From Nipponacmea schrenckii (taxonomy: Eukaryota; Mollusca; Gastropoda; Lottiidae): DNA of 64,000 bases. The position numbers and the translations under genes were made by a program. A model generated the notes under the pieces. It saw only the letters and a program-made list of their open reading frames with translations. It was not told the DNA's origin and searched no databases. Every line of letters starts with the position of its first letter. The first letter of the stretch is position 1. The DNA lies in the NCBI GenBank assembly GCA_030562195.1, contig CM060199.1:12048338-12112337 (forward strand), written 5' to 3'. This document shows, one piece after another, positions 34,994 through 49,100 of this stretch.

Positions 34994-37460
34994 TAGATAG
35001 AACCCCAACGAATTGGGCCATCTCGTATAACCAGAGAACAATCAGCAGCATTCGAATTTATAGATCCAATTATGGTTTGCCATTCTGTTGGTAGTCAGTA
35101 AATTATCTGTTAATTAGAATGGTTAATTACTCCCACCAGTTCCTAATTTACCAACAAATCAATGTTATTATTCTTACAGGGGTGAAACGTGTCCTACTCC
35201 AGATGGCAGAGCTAGTCTTTATTACAACAGAGGGAGGTGAATGAAACAGCAATGCAATTATGTAAATGAAGTGGTTTATTATCGTCACGTGATTTGGGAT
35301 CAGTTATTATAATAAGTGTAAGAATTATATTTAGTTTGTAAGAAGTCGATATTTAAACCACAAGGAAAGGTAAGACGCACGTTTTCTGTTGACAATTTTT
35401 CTACCTTCACTTCCACTTCAAATCTTTCACCAACTTTCCACCATGGGGCCTATTGTCATTCCAAATTGACCAACCGGAGTTACCCATAAACCTATGTCAA
35501 AGAAGTTGCCACATTTTGCTTTTTTGTTCCTATTTGAAAGCCCACAAACTTTGGGATTTGGATTTGAGATTTTCTATAGTCTTGGGCATCAGGAACTGCT
35601 AAAACTTTCAATCAATTACGGATCCTGTAATTTCAGGGGGAAAGTAGAGTTTTCTTTCAATGCTCATATATTTGTCATTGATCTGATGCCCATCTTTGGT
35701 TAATTCAATTACGGAGGGGATAGTTATAGTGAAGAATAACCACTTTATTATGCTGAAGGTATATCAGCTTTGGAATAGGCACTTGTTTGTATCCTGATTG
35801 GTGCTCGTTCTTCTAGGACATCTGATGCCAATATTCGACTGTATGTTACTTGACACATTTCTAATTATTGTATCTCAAATAAGTTTTTATCTGAAGAGGT
35901 CAATTATTTATGGGGATTATGTATTCATGAAAAGGGGATTATCCCAAAGCGAGATTATCCGAATTCAGGTTAGGGACAAGGTCGTTATTTTAAGATTTGT
36001 TGGGGTCAAATGGTCTCATTTTGTTTTTTTCATGTGTAAACACTATATGTGTGGAAGTAAGAGAGTTAACCACTCTTTTCTACGCTTACCCTGAACTTGT
36101 TATCCACATCGTCGTATAATGGGATTCTAGAAACGATTTTTGTCTCCAAATCATCGTACGGTAAGATAGTTTAGCTTACATGAAAAATCTGATCGAGAGA
36201 CAATTTCGAACGCTTTGACAAAGAAAAATGCTTCATCCTTGTCGACTTTTTGTTTCTCGATTGATTCAGATTACTTCATGCAATTTTCGTGCTTCATGCT
36301 GTGGGGGTTAAAGATCCTTCGACAGCGAGAAATTGTAAAAAAAAGTAGGCTAATGACACTGTCCTGGAAAAAATTGTTTCGCTGCACACTGGATGGCGTT
36401 GTCCATAAAACTCAATTCATTTCATTTAATTTCATTTCCGAGAAAAAACTAATTTGAAGTAGTCCAGTACCAAAAGCTTTGGCAATGGGTTTGTTGGAAG
36501 ACAGTATCCATGTATCAGGAATAATGCCGTTTTATGTGAGCGGAATGTTTCATCAGGTGAAGAGTAGGGCGTAAAACCTCATCCATTTCAAATCTTTAAA
36601 ATCTACTTGACAATACCAATGAACACGGGAAGTCAACCTCATCAATTATTTCTACCTTCATTATTGAAGACTTCCACTTTTACATTTTTCTTCTTCTGTG
36701 CTGTATCCATAATTCATATATTTTCATCTTAATAGATTTTAAACTTAATGTTGCATTCTTCTCGAGTCAGGTTCACTGTGCTCTTAGAAAATTTCTCTCC
36801 TTTTATCAGCATAATTAGTAACCTGTAAAAAGGACATAAACCACTAACTCCATTCCATGTCATTGCATTATTGTCATGTTATGAACACTAACATTTGTAG
36901 TAGGCGTACAATAAGTCCCAACATAGTGTTACATTCTCCTTTGCAGAGTGAAAGACAATTAATTTAATTGCACTTTTCCGATTCTGATCGTGGTGCTTTT
37001 GGTACAAGTATTTCCAGAAAAATACAATCAGAACCAAATATAGAGAACTATGGATGCGAAAATGTTTTCGATTGTAAACTGAAAATTTCTGTCGTAGCTT
37101 TTGAAACGGCACTTAGTTTACAATAGCAAAAATAGAAATTGCAAGAATCACAAACATCCTGTGGAAAATTGGATTCATGCTCACGGCCATAATTGACCCC
37201 AATACACCTAACAAAAGCTAAACAACGTGCATAAAAATCCCTTGTAAATGTTGGCCCACAAAAATGTGATCTGGAAAAAGAAAGAAAATGATTGTGATTT
37301 CACCATCTGTTACAAGCTATATTATTATTACTTATATACACTAGAATATCATAGAAAATCAATAGTTATATATCGGTATTTCCCGCCTACAGGATTGTAT
37401 ATGTGGGTCAGGTCAGGATATGATAGTCACTTCTCGTTATTCTTATACATATAATTATAT
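34994..37460. other. non-coding stretch
   Basis: No gene or known repeat recognised. The frames at 35494, 35798 and 36215 overlap AT-rich sequence without domains and I do not support them. Confidence 0.35.
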
Positions 37461-39060
37461 AGTCCTAAACTTACTAGTATCTGATGGTCTGAGACTAACT
37501 CTCTCCTAGCCTCTGATAGTTATTTCACTTGTCCTAAAAGCGCTCTCCTAGTTTTTGATATTTATTTGACTAGTCCGAAACTTACTAACTCCCTCATTGT
37601 TTCTGACAGTTTCTTCCCTTTTCTGAAACCTACTGACCCAATCCTAGCTTCTGATAGTTTGACTAATCTGAAACCTGCTATCCCAATCCTAACTTCAGAA
37701 AGTTATTTGACTAATCTGAAACCTACTGACCCAATCCTAGCTTCTGATAGTTTGACTAATCTGAAACCTGCTGACCCAATCCTAGCTTCTGATAGTTATT
37801 TGACTAAACTGAAACTTACTGACCCAATCCTAACTTCTGATAGTTATTTGACTAAACTGAAACCTACTGACCCAATCCTAACTTCTGATAGTTATTTGAC
37901 TAATCTGAAACTTACTGACCCAATCCTAGCTTCTGATAGTTATTTGACTAATCTGAAACCTACTGACCCAATCCTAGCTTCTGATAGTTATTTGACTAAT
38001 CTGAAACCTACTGACCCGATCCTAGCTTCTGATAGTTATTTGACTAATCTGAAACCTGCTGACCCAATCCTAGCTTCTGATAGTTATTTGCCTAATCTGA
38101 AACCTACTGACCCAATCCTAGCTTCTGATAGTTATTTGACTAATCTGAAACCTACTGACCCAATCCTAGCTTCTGATAGTTATTTGACTAATCTGAAACC
38201 TACTGACCCATTCCTAACTTCTGATAGTTATATAATTTTTCTTAAACCTACTGACTCACCACTAGCTTCTGAACCTAGTTATTTCACTAATATTAAAAAC
38301 TCTCTCTATAGTTTTTAATGGTTATTTAACTAGTCTGAAACCCACTGACCCACTCCTAGCTTCTGATAGTTATTTCCCTTTCTGAAACCTATACTAATGA
38401 CCCAATCCATCCTAGCTTCTGATAGATATTTCTCTTTCTGAAACCTACTGAACCAAACCTAGCTTCTGATAATTACTTCACTTTTCTGAGACATACCGAC
38501 TCAGTCCTAGCTCCTGATAGATATTTCCCTTTTCTGAAACCTACTGACTCACTCCTAATTTCTGATAGCTATTTCAATAGTCTGAATCTCATCGAATTTC
38601 TCTTAATTTCTAAAAGCTGTTTCACTTTTCTGAAATCTACTCTTTCCTTGTTTCTCATGATTATTTCACTATAGTCTGAAACTTACTGACTCACTCCTGG
38701 TTTCTGAAGGTTAATTAACTGGTCTGAAACTTACTGTCTCTATCCTAGCTTCTGATAGTAATAAGACTTGTCTGAAACATTCTGACTCTCATCTAGATTC
38801 TGATAGTTATTTCCAATCTGAAACTTACTAGCTCCGCTAGGATTTTGACTAGTCTGAAACTTACTGACAATAGGCATTTGACTAGTCTGAAACTTACTGA
38901 CAATAGGCATTTGACTAGTCTGAAACTTACTGACCCTCACTAAGCTTCTGATTTTTTCATTAGTCTGAAACTTACTGACATACTGGCTTTGTGATAGTCA
39001 TTTGACTACTCTGAAACTAACTAAGTCTCTCCTAGTTTCTTATAGTTTTTTCACTAGCCT
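37461..39060. repeat. 48-bp minisatellite (about 33 units)
   Basis: The core unit reads gacccaatcctagcttctga, tagttatttgactaatctga, aacctact (48 bp). Units between about 37620 and 38270 are nearly identical; those on both flanks are degraded and include shorter 33-bp variants (three in a row near 38850-38935). Because 48 is divisible by 3, one frame stays open for 250 codons (37566-38318), giving a 16-residue repeat TDPILASDSYLTNLKP. No start context, splice sites or flanking exon support a protein, and the flanks decay as non-coding DNA would. I annotate it as a minisatellite, not a gene. Confidence 0.92.
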
Positions 39061-39207
39061 GTGGTTTTGAAACGCTTTGATAAAGAACTCCAGGATGAAT
39101 TCCCTAACACCTATACCAAACGTTTGGTGACTGATTATAAAAAGGATAAAAACCTGAGTAATGTTCTTGTACATGGTAGATTAGATCCTCTTTCTCTGCC
39201 TCCCTGA
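39061..39207 (+). pseudogene. Penelope-like element reverse-transcriptase tail fragment
   Basis: One frame reads VVLKRFDKELQDEFPNTYTK, then RLVTDYKKDKNLSNVLVHGR, then LDPLSLPP and a stop. The block TDYKKDKNLSNVLVHG is like the conserved segment between the reverse transcriptase and the GIY-YIG domain in Penelope-like and related elements. It is a fragment of 48 codons, directly abutting the 48-bp minisatellite on its left and a dispersed repeat on its right. Assignment rests on motif memory and is moderate. Confidence 0.5.
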
Positions 39208-39227
39208 AGTGATCGCTTTTCAATTTT

Positions 39228-39500
39228 TATACGCCCACATTATAATGTGGTCGTATATTGTCGTCACCCCTGTCCGTCGGTCCGTCCGTCCACAATTGCT
39301 AGTGAACGCAATAGAGGCTACAGTTTTTGTCGGATGCGAATGAAACTTGCTGTGATCATTTATATTGATGAGATCCTGAACAAGTTCAAAATTGGCGATT
39401 TTTCGATGTACGGTTTTTGAGTTATTGCACTTGACTTAGCCAAAACGCGTCAAAATTGGCTTGTGAACGCGATAGAGACTCCAGAAGAAGTTACTTCCTA
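39228..39500 (+). repeat. dispersed repeat with terminal hairpin, copy 1
   Basis: Starts with tatacgcccacat, a four-base loop, then atgtggtcgtata, which form a terminal hairpin. It continues with cacccctgtccgtcggtccg and acgcaatagaggctacag. The reverse complement of 53395-53908 aligns with it, including the hairpin and the ccgtc run. No transposase. Such short family members with conserved ends are probably non-autonomous mobile elements, class unassigned. Confidence 0.75.
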
Positions 39501-40117
39501 AATAAATAGCATAGTCTCTACTTGTGACTTAGGCCAGTGGTTCTATAGGAGAGTATCTCTTATAACACTCTAAACTACATGCAGTTTGAAACGTACTCTC
39601 TCTAATGCCATATTTAAAGTCAGCGCTCTTCGGACTAAATCGCAATCAGCCTATTTTTCAACATGAGTGAACTAATATTCATTACTTAACGACCCCGATC
39701 AAGTTATTTTCTTAGAATAAGAGAAGTTTTGAAATTTAGTATTTCAAATCAAATCAGGTTTGTTTTGTGTTGTAAGCCTTCCCTCGACAATCAAATTCCA
39801 ACCAGTTTATGTGAATATCTTAAAAAAATTTATTTCAGAAGGCGAGGAGAGACGGTGTATGGAATGGAATAGGAATTCCTATGTAAATAAACGTCAGGAA
39901 TTTCTTTGTTACCATTAAAAGAAAAGATGTGTTTTCTGTGTTACTAAAAATAAACTGTGTTTTCGGAATCGATGATGGACCTTGTTAATGATATATAGGC
40001 ATATGTGCATATATGTAAGTTAAGTGATAGTTAATAAGGAAATTGCTACTAAAAATTGATTTATACAAGGAATATCCCATGTTATTAAGTATAGCATGAA
40101 GGATATGGACGAAAGAA

Positions 40118-43100
40118 ATGGCCCCGTCCATTAGAATCTCGTGTCTTACCCCTGCTCTATTTTGTGTCTTCATGTATTTTGGAGTAGCACGTGCACAGCA
40201 TGATTATTCGGGTAAGTAAAATTAATTATTTTCTCCTTTCCTTTGTCGCAATTGCATAGAAATCCCTTTATGGAGAAATCAAGATTGCAATTGCTATTCC
40301 ATCACTAAAAGATAATCTCTTGACATTTAATACCACCGGCAAATGCCATTTTTTACATCTTTAAGCCACAAAGTATTTGCTGTTGCTACAAAAGTATTGT
40401 TTAAGTTTATATTCGCCTATGTGATCGTCTTCAGGGGCGCAGATCCAGGAGGGACAGGGGGACAAGTCCCCCCCCCCCCGTCAGAAATCCAGGAGGGTTA
40501 CATGATATCGTGTGTCCCCCCCCCCCCACACACACAAATGGTTTGAGTAGGGTGTCTTTTGTAGTTGTAAAATAGGCACAATTTGGCATTCAAGAACATC
40601 AAAGTTCCGAAATTTTGCGCCTTTGTCGACAGGGGGGTAATTTGTTCGTTTTCTGCACTCACTCTTTAGAAGCGTCCTCGCGTCGTCACGAAGTCGGTCG
40701 TATATTTCCGTCAATCATGTCATGTAGATCAGTAAAATTGACGGACCGCCACAGAAATTAAAGTTGATAGTTTGAAAGGTATCGGTCGCCCAGCGATACA
40801 TCGGACACGGGCAGACAAGTGAATTTAATCACACGGGCGTAAAAATAATCGCTGTCGACAGAAGGGGTTACATAAGGGTATTTGTCGAGCGATTTTGAAA
40901 TTAGCGGCGAATATTGTATTGTGTTTTATATGATGAATAAATATTTAACAGATTTAAAAAAGCGGCGATTGGGCGAAAACATAAGATTGTTTGCACCCTA
41001 TATTACCGGATCTCGTGGAGCACGAAATTTATATCGTCAATTCTTCTATTCTTGGCAATATTATTTGATGACTGGAAAATTCAGTAACATGCAAGGAGGT
41101 AGGCCTACTGGTCCCCCCCCCCCCCATATTGAAAAAACGATCTGCGCCCCTGATCGTCTTAAATCGTTTCAAACTGCAAATATTGCCTTATTCTGGGTTA
41201 TATTATAGAGTCGGATCCGCTCGCTAAAGAAATACCAGCTTTTATATATCTCTAGGTTGTATTACAAAGAGCGGTGTTCATAGAAGCACAAAACATCACA
41301 TAAAATGAGAAAATTCTCTAGGGTCTAAAAGTATGCCCACTATTAAAATGTCCCCGGATTTTGGAGAACAGACATCACTCAACTTCAGGTTATATTCCTT
41401 AAAAACATCACCTAATCGTGAATTACATTCCTCAGGTGCTTCACTATTGCAATATTGTCTCATTATTGAAAAATCAGACATATTTTATTCTGGAATATAT
41501 TCCAGAGGGTGATTCACTATTATACTATTGTATCTACTATTTATGGACACGCCGAACATCACGTTATATTCTAGAGTGTGTTATTTTTGACTCTGGAATC
41601 GTCGGGCTGTTTGACAACAAGGGATGTGTTATTTCCGTAACGAAAGTTGATATTTCCTTAGAAATATCATAGAAGAAGAGGAAGAATATGTGATAACATC
41701 AGACCCATCTGTCCGTTTGAGACATAAAGAATCAGAAATTATGTGTAAAAACATTTCACGACTTGTTACCTTCATAAATAATGCAGTAAACTGTTTACAC
41801 CAAAAGAATAAATATAACACGAAACCATCACAGAGTTAACACATAAGAATGGCACAAATCTTAGAAAAATCATAACTTTGAGATAATCATAAAAACACAG
41901 TATGAAAAACGACAGGCAATACTGATATGGTCATGGCTTCACAAATACTGTGAAAAATTAGGGAAAAGACCTTGCACAATTTTTAATATACTTAACCCAA
42001 TTAGTCTCTACAAGAATTTGTCAGCAAATAAGCAAGAAATATCTACACCTTCTCAGACAATAAAAACTAAAATGCACCTGATCAGATTGAATTCCAGATT
42101 TATTATTCAGAAAGTTCCCCCTAGAGACTCCACAATCTTTTCTGGAGTTTCTTCACTTTGACCAGTGTTCTTACAAATTTACAAACCTGTCATCTCAACA
42201 CTACAGACTATGATCTATTGTAATTTTCCATGGAGACTTCTTTGCAATTTTCCGTAATGCTTTATTAGCTCTTGACAACACTCGTACAACTCAACTTATC
42301 ATATCGCTACTTAACAGATGGCGCTCTAGGTCACACGATTCACGACGTACCAAATGGCACATTTATATTACCGTTTAAGCTGAAAGATCATGGCATCGTC
42401 AAACGATTATGATATTTTATTCGGTAAGGTTAGGCCTACCGCTCGGCTACTTTCGTAAATTTCCGTAACTCTAGTCTAAAATAGACTTGATAGCTATCAA
42501 GTTAGTAATTTTGTTTTAAAAGAATTCGGCGATACCTGCCAAGGTGACTGCCATTTTATGCGTTGTGTTTCATGTGACCTACCGGGGCGCTATCTGTAAA
42601 GTAGCCATATGACAAGAATGAATCTGCCTCTGTAAATGTGCATGTCTGTCTGGTGAACGATGTTTTATACAAGTACTTTATGCACATATAGTTTGACAAG
42701 TTGATTTTTAAATATAATATGATAGGTCTTAGATTGAACATGAAATTTGAAAATTTTAAACTTGGCCAAAAGGAGCTCTATTCATCCGTATGTAGCGTAC
42801 CTGCTGCCATAAGTAACATAAAAAAACAACCAAGAACTATCCATAAAGATGCATTTTATTATTGAATAAATTGATTAAGCTCTTTTTAAAAATTACTTAG
42901 TTCACTGATATAATTATACTGACCATTCTTAAGAACTAAAATTTATCTTCATGCTGAGACGCAGTAACCCTTTTATTAGCTCAAAAGAATTGTCTCTAAC
43001 ACAAGTAGAAAAAGGTTTAGACCAGTTGAATTTAACGCGGGAATTTTGGGACATTCGGCCGACCATACATAAAGTCAATGTTTTGCATTGTTGTTAGGGT

Positions 43101-46100
43101 GTTTTGAGACGAGTCTCAATGTAAGCACTGGCCTAGATCACAGAACAATAGATAAGCTTATTGATATTGCGAGAATGAGTCATTAGTGTGATTTTAGTTG
43201 AAAAGACACACACTCACACAGCCAAACAAATACTCCGATATTAAATATTTATATATAGGAATGGCACCATCCTAAAATAAGAATTTCCTGAAATCGTTGG
43301 TAATAGAGTTACATGGCAATAGTGGAACTTTCAAGAAGACCAATTTGAAACTGGACTATCTTAACCGCAAATCCAAAACAATTACCAAAACTAAATGAAA
43401 TCGAGTTATATTCGTGGCCGCATTTACTCCTTTGGCTGCTACTGTTATGTACTCATTGAGTAATAAGATTAAATAAGTTTTATATCTCACTTGATGTTAG
43501 TAACAAATTCAGTTTCTTGTTGGTCCTTGAAATATACCCAGTACGGTGGTATGTGCTTGCCAAATGTTTAATATGAAACAGATGAAAACTTATGCGACTG
43601 ATTCTAAATGGAATTTTAGCGGCATAATCTAGCAATCTAGATTGAGAATAAACATACTTAGGCAACATTTTCAATCTAAAGTAGGCCTACGACTGTATTT
43701 CTATTTTGTTTATGTTTTGTTTTCTTTTTGTGAATCATCATCGTACACAAAATTAGTATAAAACTCAAAAAAACATTGAAGTTTTATTTTTAATCAGTTT
43801 TCCCACGAAGGAAGCTGAAGGTAAAACACATTAAACAGACAAATGACTGCTCTTTAATCAATCGACAAGATGTTTCCGAATCCAAACTTAATTGTATTTA
43901 TGCATGTATAATTAATGGCCGATGTTCCCATAGGGGAGGTAATTATTTCAACTCAACTCAAATAACATCCATTAAATATGAAATCAATTAATATACTAGT
44001 AGTAGGATCCTCACTCCTGAATAGAAGTTTTACGTCCAACTGATTGCGTGAATTAACACGGGCAGTGTAAGAGAAATTTTAGGCATTGGCCTACTACCTG
44101 TCGAGGTATCTTAAAGGATCTTTGATCTTTATATATTAAGATATTGATTGATGTACCAGATAATATCAGATTCCTTATATTACGCCTGTACAGAGGGTAA
44201 CATCATTCATTATCCTGTAGCCGAAATTGTGTACTAGTGGTTGTGAGTATACCTCTCTCAGTCGTGGGCGTCAACAAGGGGAACGTTAACTTGGTTACAA
44301 CAAATTTGGTCACCGGAAATATGGCCACAGTAATACGGGCACAAGGAATTTTGGTTACAGAGACCAAAATACCACAAGCTCGTATTACTCTGACATTCGT
44401 CAACAAGATTGTGTTAGCCATGAAGCTTTTATCATGTTTTCGGTAATAAAGTGTCACATTTCAAATAAGTCTTGTACCGTTAAGCTGTATTAAATTTGTT
44501 ACCTGTAGGAAATATGGAAAATATTTGTGCTCACGAATTATGACGTGTCGTGGCGTATCAGTGTTGGATAGCCAATCTGAATAATGTAGAGTTTAATTTT
44601 CTCTAGAGCACATGCGTCAGTACAGATGTTTCAGTTGTGTTCCAAATAGAATCGAGTGGTAATTACAACTTCCTATTAGGAAACCCGCCAACTCCCAAGA
44701 TTTAACAAGTACAGCATTAGAAATTCACTTGCGAATGAAATCTTTGAGATATGAAATAATCATACATTCAAACCATTTCATGCATTCATTTGAATAGTAA
44801 AATATAAAGAGCTGGAGGAATTTTGTAAGATTGTATTTAATTAATAGTTAGAGATGTTAAAAGAAAATATTCCGTGCTTACAGTCAATAAGAGAAACTTA
44901 GAATTCTACTAAATCTTATTTCCTACACCTCAGCTCTCGTAATTCGCCTTTTAGCGTGTAGTCAAGTACATGGCAATCTATATTGCTAATATCTTACTTT
45001 ATCTTCTCGGTAGACACCGCGTCACGATCTGGGCGTTATTCAAACGATAAAGGGGATTACACAGCATAAGATTATGTTACAATTTTGAAAGTTTAGTTTT
45101 TTAACGTAGAAGGGTATAGGCATATATACGCGCCTCTGAAAAAACTGAGTTTCGGACAACAAATCAAAGTATTTTAGGATTAATATAATGCATTAGCACT
45201 TAGCATTTCAGACTCTCAAATTAATTATTAATTTATTAAGTAAACATAGAACGATATCAGATTCGTCAAATCGTATAAACCATATAGATAGAAAGATCAA
45301 ACTAAAACTTCTAATGGAATAAACAGCATTTTTTAATGCAAACAAAATCTGCTGATTAATTGAATTATTTGGAGAGAAACTTTGAAGATTTCAAACACTG
45401 AATCTTATTGATCTGTTCTTTAACTTCGGAAAATGAAGATATTTTATTGCTATATGTGATAAATAAAGTATATACGACAGATGTGTGGTTGCATATCACA
45501 GTATTATTACATGTCTAGTTGCCGCCATGAACAAGTTTATGGGCTGGTTTCCTATTCTACAGTGTGCATTTATTGATTCCAGAGATTCAATCGTCTAATT
45601 ATTGGGTTAACCTGCTGATAGTTACCCATTCCATTTTATAGAATCAAAACTCGACTTTTATAAATCTTTTATGTGTCTTTAGTGTATCTGGCATTCTGAC
45701 CACAAGCATACTACTCTGACGCCCTGAGCAATGATTATTTTCTTTTACCTTTATGATTACTTTTTTAAAAAAGAAATGTTTCAAGAAATTGAATGTGTAC
45801 TTGTTATAGCCTATATTAGACTCTAAACTAGTGGTTTATTCTATATACCCAACATTAATAAAAATGAATATATCTAGGGCGTGATATATCCAGATAATAT
45901 AATATTGTGTGTTAGTGACGTCATAACCTAATTTGACATTTAATTGCCTCATTACATATGACGTCATGCCATAATTATTAACTGCTGTCGAACTACAGTA
46001 AACATAATTTCTTTACTACTCCAACAATCAAACTTGGAATTTGTTAGCCGACCTCTTTTAAGAGGCAATGTCAACGTAACCGATTTTTGATTCAGCTTAA

Positions 46101-49100
46101 ATTTAAAAAAAACTTTAAACGCAAAATCTGTTTTATTAGCCTAAAAAGCTACAAACCAAAGAGCTGAAGCTAAAACAATTAGACTTAAAATTGGACAGCA
46201 GGGCCAAATATTTCATTTGATAAGAGAAATAAATTACAATATCCATACATTCTATTCTCTTTCAATGAATTCAGTACACTTTGGGGGTAAATCTACATTT
46301 CATTCCCCAGTGAGGTATCTGAGGTATTTCATTTCACTGACCTAATCAATTGTCACATGCATGTCCTTGGAACATTCCGAAAATTCAAATATTTACCGAG
46401 AAACGATATTTTTTGTTGTTGAAAACTTCAGTGGAAATATTTTATAAGTAATTTGGCTAATTTATAAATACCTCTTAAAACACCTTTTTTATTAACTCGT
46501 AAATATCGTGTAATTAGATTTGCGTCCAAATATCGAGAATTTACAAACATGGGTCCGTTGTCGGAAACTTATATACAATTATGTATGAAGAGCTCCGATT
46601 GGTCGACGTATTGGATCTAACTATCGAGGGAACCCTAATGTGTAAAGCCCTTTACATGTCTTCCGAAATGCGTCACTGATAATTAAATGGAAACTGGGTT
46701 GAAAAATCTCAGAGTATTATCCAGGGTCGACCCTTAACCTTCAGTTTAGCGAGCAAACCTTTACCTCACTGAGGTACCAATTAACTAATAAGGAACCTGA
46801 TATAAAAATACCATATCTTTTAGATAGTTAATTCTTTTGGATGATATTGACTTATAATAGTTGACTCAGGTGTAAACTTCTACGAGGCTTCTTAGATTTA
46901 GTAACGGGCTTTGTTTCACAAAGAATCTCAGTAATATAATATGTCTTGATATTTTATGTATATTTCCACGCGATAAATTTTAATCTTTCAATACTTAAAA
47001 ACCTTTCATAGACATGTATCACAGCCATCTCTGATTGGAACTTTGCGTTTCAGCTTTATTGACCAATCATTGGCCTCATAATCGTAATTCATTTTGAGAA
47101 ACGGACCTCTGGTCTATTAAACAGTATTTTATCGTTTTATGTCTTTTTTTCTTCCTAACCTCGCCAGTTTATAATCAAAACATTTTACCAGACCTCTCTT
47201 ATTCCAATTAATAAAATATTTCGTTTTCTGTTTATCTTCTACTTAAATAAAAATTAAGGAATATTTATATATATGAAGCGAAATATTGAACAGTTTAGTT
47301 GAATTGATAATCAGTTTAGTTTTAACAAAGTAAAATAATGAAATGAATGTGCAGTATTTAATTAGGGAAATTGTGCAAGGATAATTGCATAAAACGTATA
47401 TCCGTATGCTGTGATAGACTGTGTAGCCTACACAACAGAGTTGCAGCCAAGAGAGGAATGGAGATTAGAATATTTAGATAAACTTATTGAACTGGTAATA
47501 AAGACTTATAGATGTGGAATGGTGAGAGCTTGTTCTAGTAGCCTAGATTCTGTACAATAATAGCCCAGTATTGATTGATAGGTACTCTTAATTATTCCTG
47601 CCTTTCTATTCAAATTACATATACAGCTAACGTCAGACTTGTTTTCGAGAGTGGCTGACATGAAAAAAGGAGTTTAGGGCAGTAATCGAGGGCTACTAGC
47701 TATCCATGTTAAAAGCGGATATTAACTATGGTTTTTACTTTCTACTTCCCATTTACGCCCAGTAATTGTACATATTAAAAATGCACTTGAGAATGGGCAG
47801 GGGCAAAATATTTTTTCAAGGGGTCCATAGGCCATTCTTTCAATATGTAAAATATTAAAGAAATTTGAAAGTGAGAGCAAAGCTGTTCTAGCCTCTTTTC
47901 TTAGAAACTGAACTAGGCTGATTCCTCACCTTCTTTTCAGTTTGAGATTTCAGACGTTTCTATGAATAATTAAATGCGTGGGCCGAATGGAGAACAAAGA
48001 ACTGCCAATAGGGTAAGAGCACTAGATAATTCTGCCAATAAAAACTTTAAACCAGACTTTAAACCGGTTCACTCCATTGAAACAGATACAGGGGTGCAAT
48101 TGAAAATTGAAACGTCGATGATCGACATCTGGGGCCAGAGCGAAGCGCAATAAAAACACGTGTTACTATAGACATTTCAATAAAAAAAATACGATAATAA
48201 TGCTTTTGATCTCTGTATTTAATAGGCTTTTAACAATCAGACATTTTTTTGACCGTTCAACTCATCATTCAAGTCGAGTTTGATAGCCGTGGCGCAATCC
48301 GCAAACTTTTAAATGAGACAAAATGGTGTCCTGGTGTATGGTATGGACAATTCGTCGTGTTAAAAGCACATGATAGTCTCATTTAGTCCAGTTATTCATT
48401 GTATTTTCTCCCTGTTCACAGTTTTTTTTTTCAACCAATGGGAAATGAAAAGCTGTTAAGATGATGGAAGGGCGAATTGCGCACTCTCGCGCTCACTGAC
48501 CTTAATTTCGTCATCCAGGCCACCAAGTATACTTTATGCAAAAATGTAGATGAGATTGACGTCAAAGAACGCGAGATTGTGCAATTCGCCACTTTGAGGA
48601 TGGTCATTCGGGAGGCTAGTTCGCTCTCCTGTCCACACGTACTTGATGGCTATCAGTGGGGCATTTGCTTCCACTATCATTGCCCCTGTCGACGTTTTGT
48701 ATATATATGATCGAATTATTGGTCTCTTTTCAGACAATAAAATGAACCCTGTCGGTTATTTGAGAATGTGTAGACTCGATCTTACAAGTAGACGCCTGCA
48801 TACCCTCGAACATATCATTCTGACAATCTATTGAAACAGTATTGACAGTATCGACAAAAAAATCGACGTCTTCAAGTGCATCTTGAAGAAATTTATTTTG
48901 GTCTGTGTGTTGACTTGGTCAACTCGTCAAGTGGTCGTCATTATCTTCTAGACTAGAAATCAGAAATTTGATTCACTGATCCAATAATTTCGTTTAGTGA
49001 CTTCCAACAATAACCAGAAGAGGAAGTACTAAAATAAGTGCGGGTCCACAAAAACGCGATGAAGTTTCCTGTTTCCACAAACAGAAATTATTACACATTG

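Noticed and set aside
37566..38318. 250-codon open frame as a repeat protein gene
   Set aside because: It is produced by a 48-bp minisatellite whose period is divisible by three; flanking units decay and change length without respect for the frame, and no splice or promoter signal is seen.
40882..41208. 108-codon frame in the hAT MITE
   Set aside because: It crosses the right terminus and target duplication of the MITE, so it cannot be an element gene; no domain.
44203..44457. Overlapping opposite open frames as coding
   Set aside because: Explained by a degenerate 15-bp tandem repeat on this stretch; no domain in either frame.
48477..48834. Several overlapping frames on both strands
   Set aside because: They fall across a small inverted repeat in an intron, show no domains and shadow each other.
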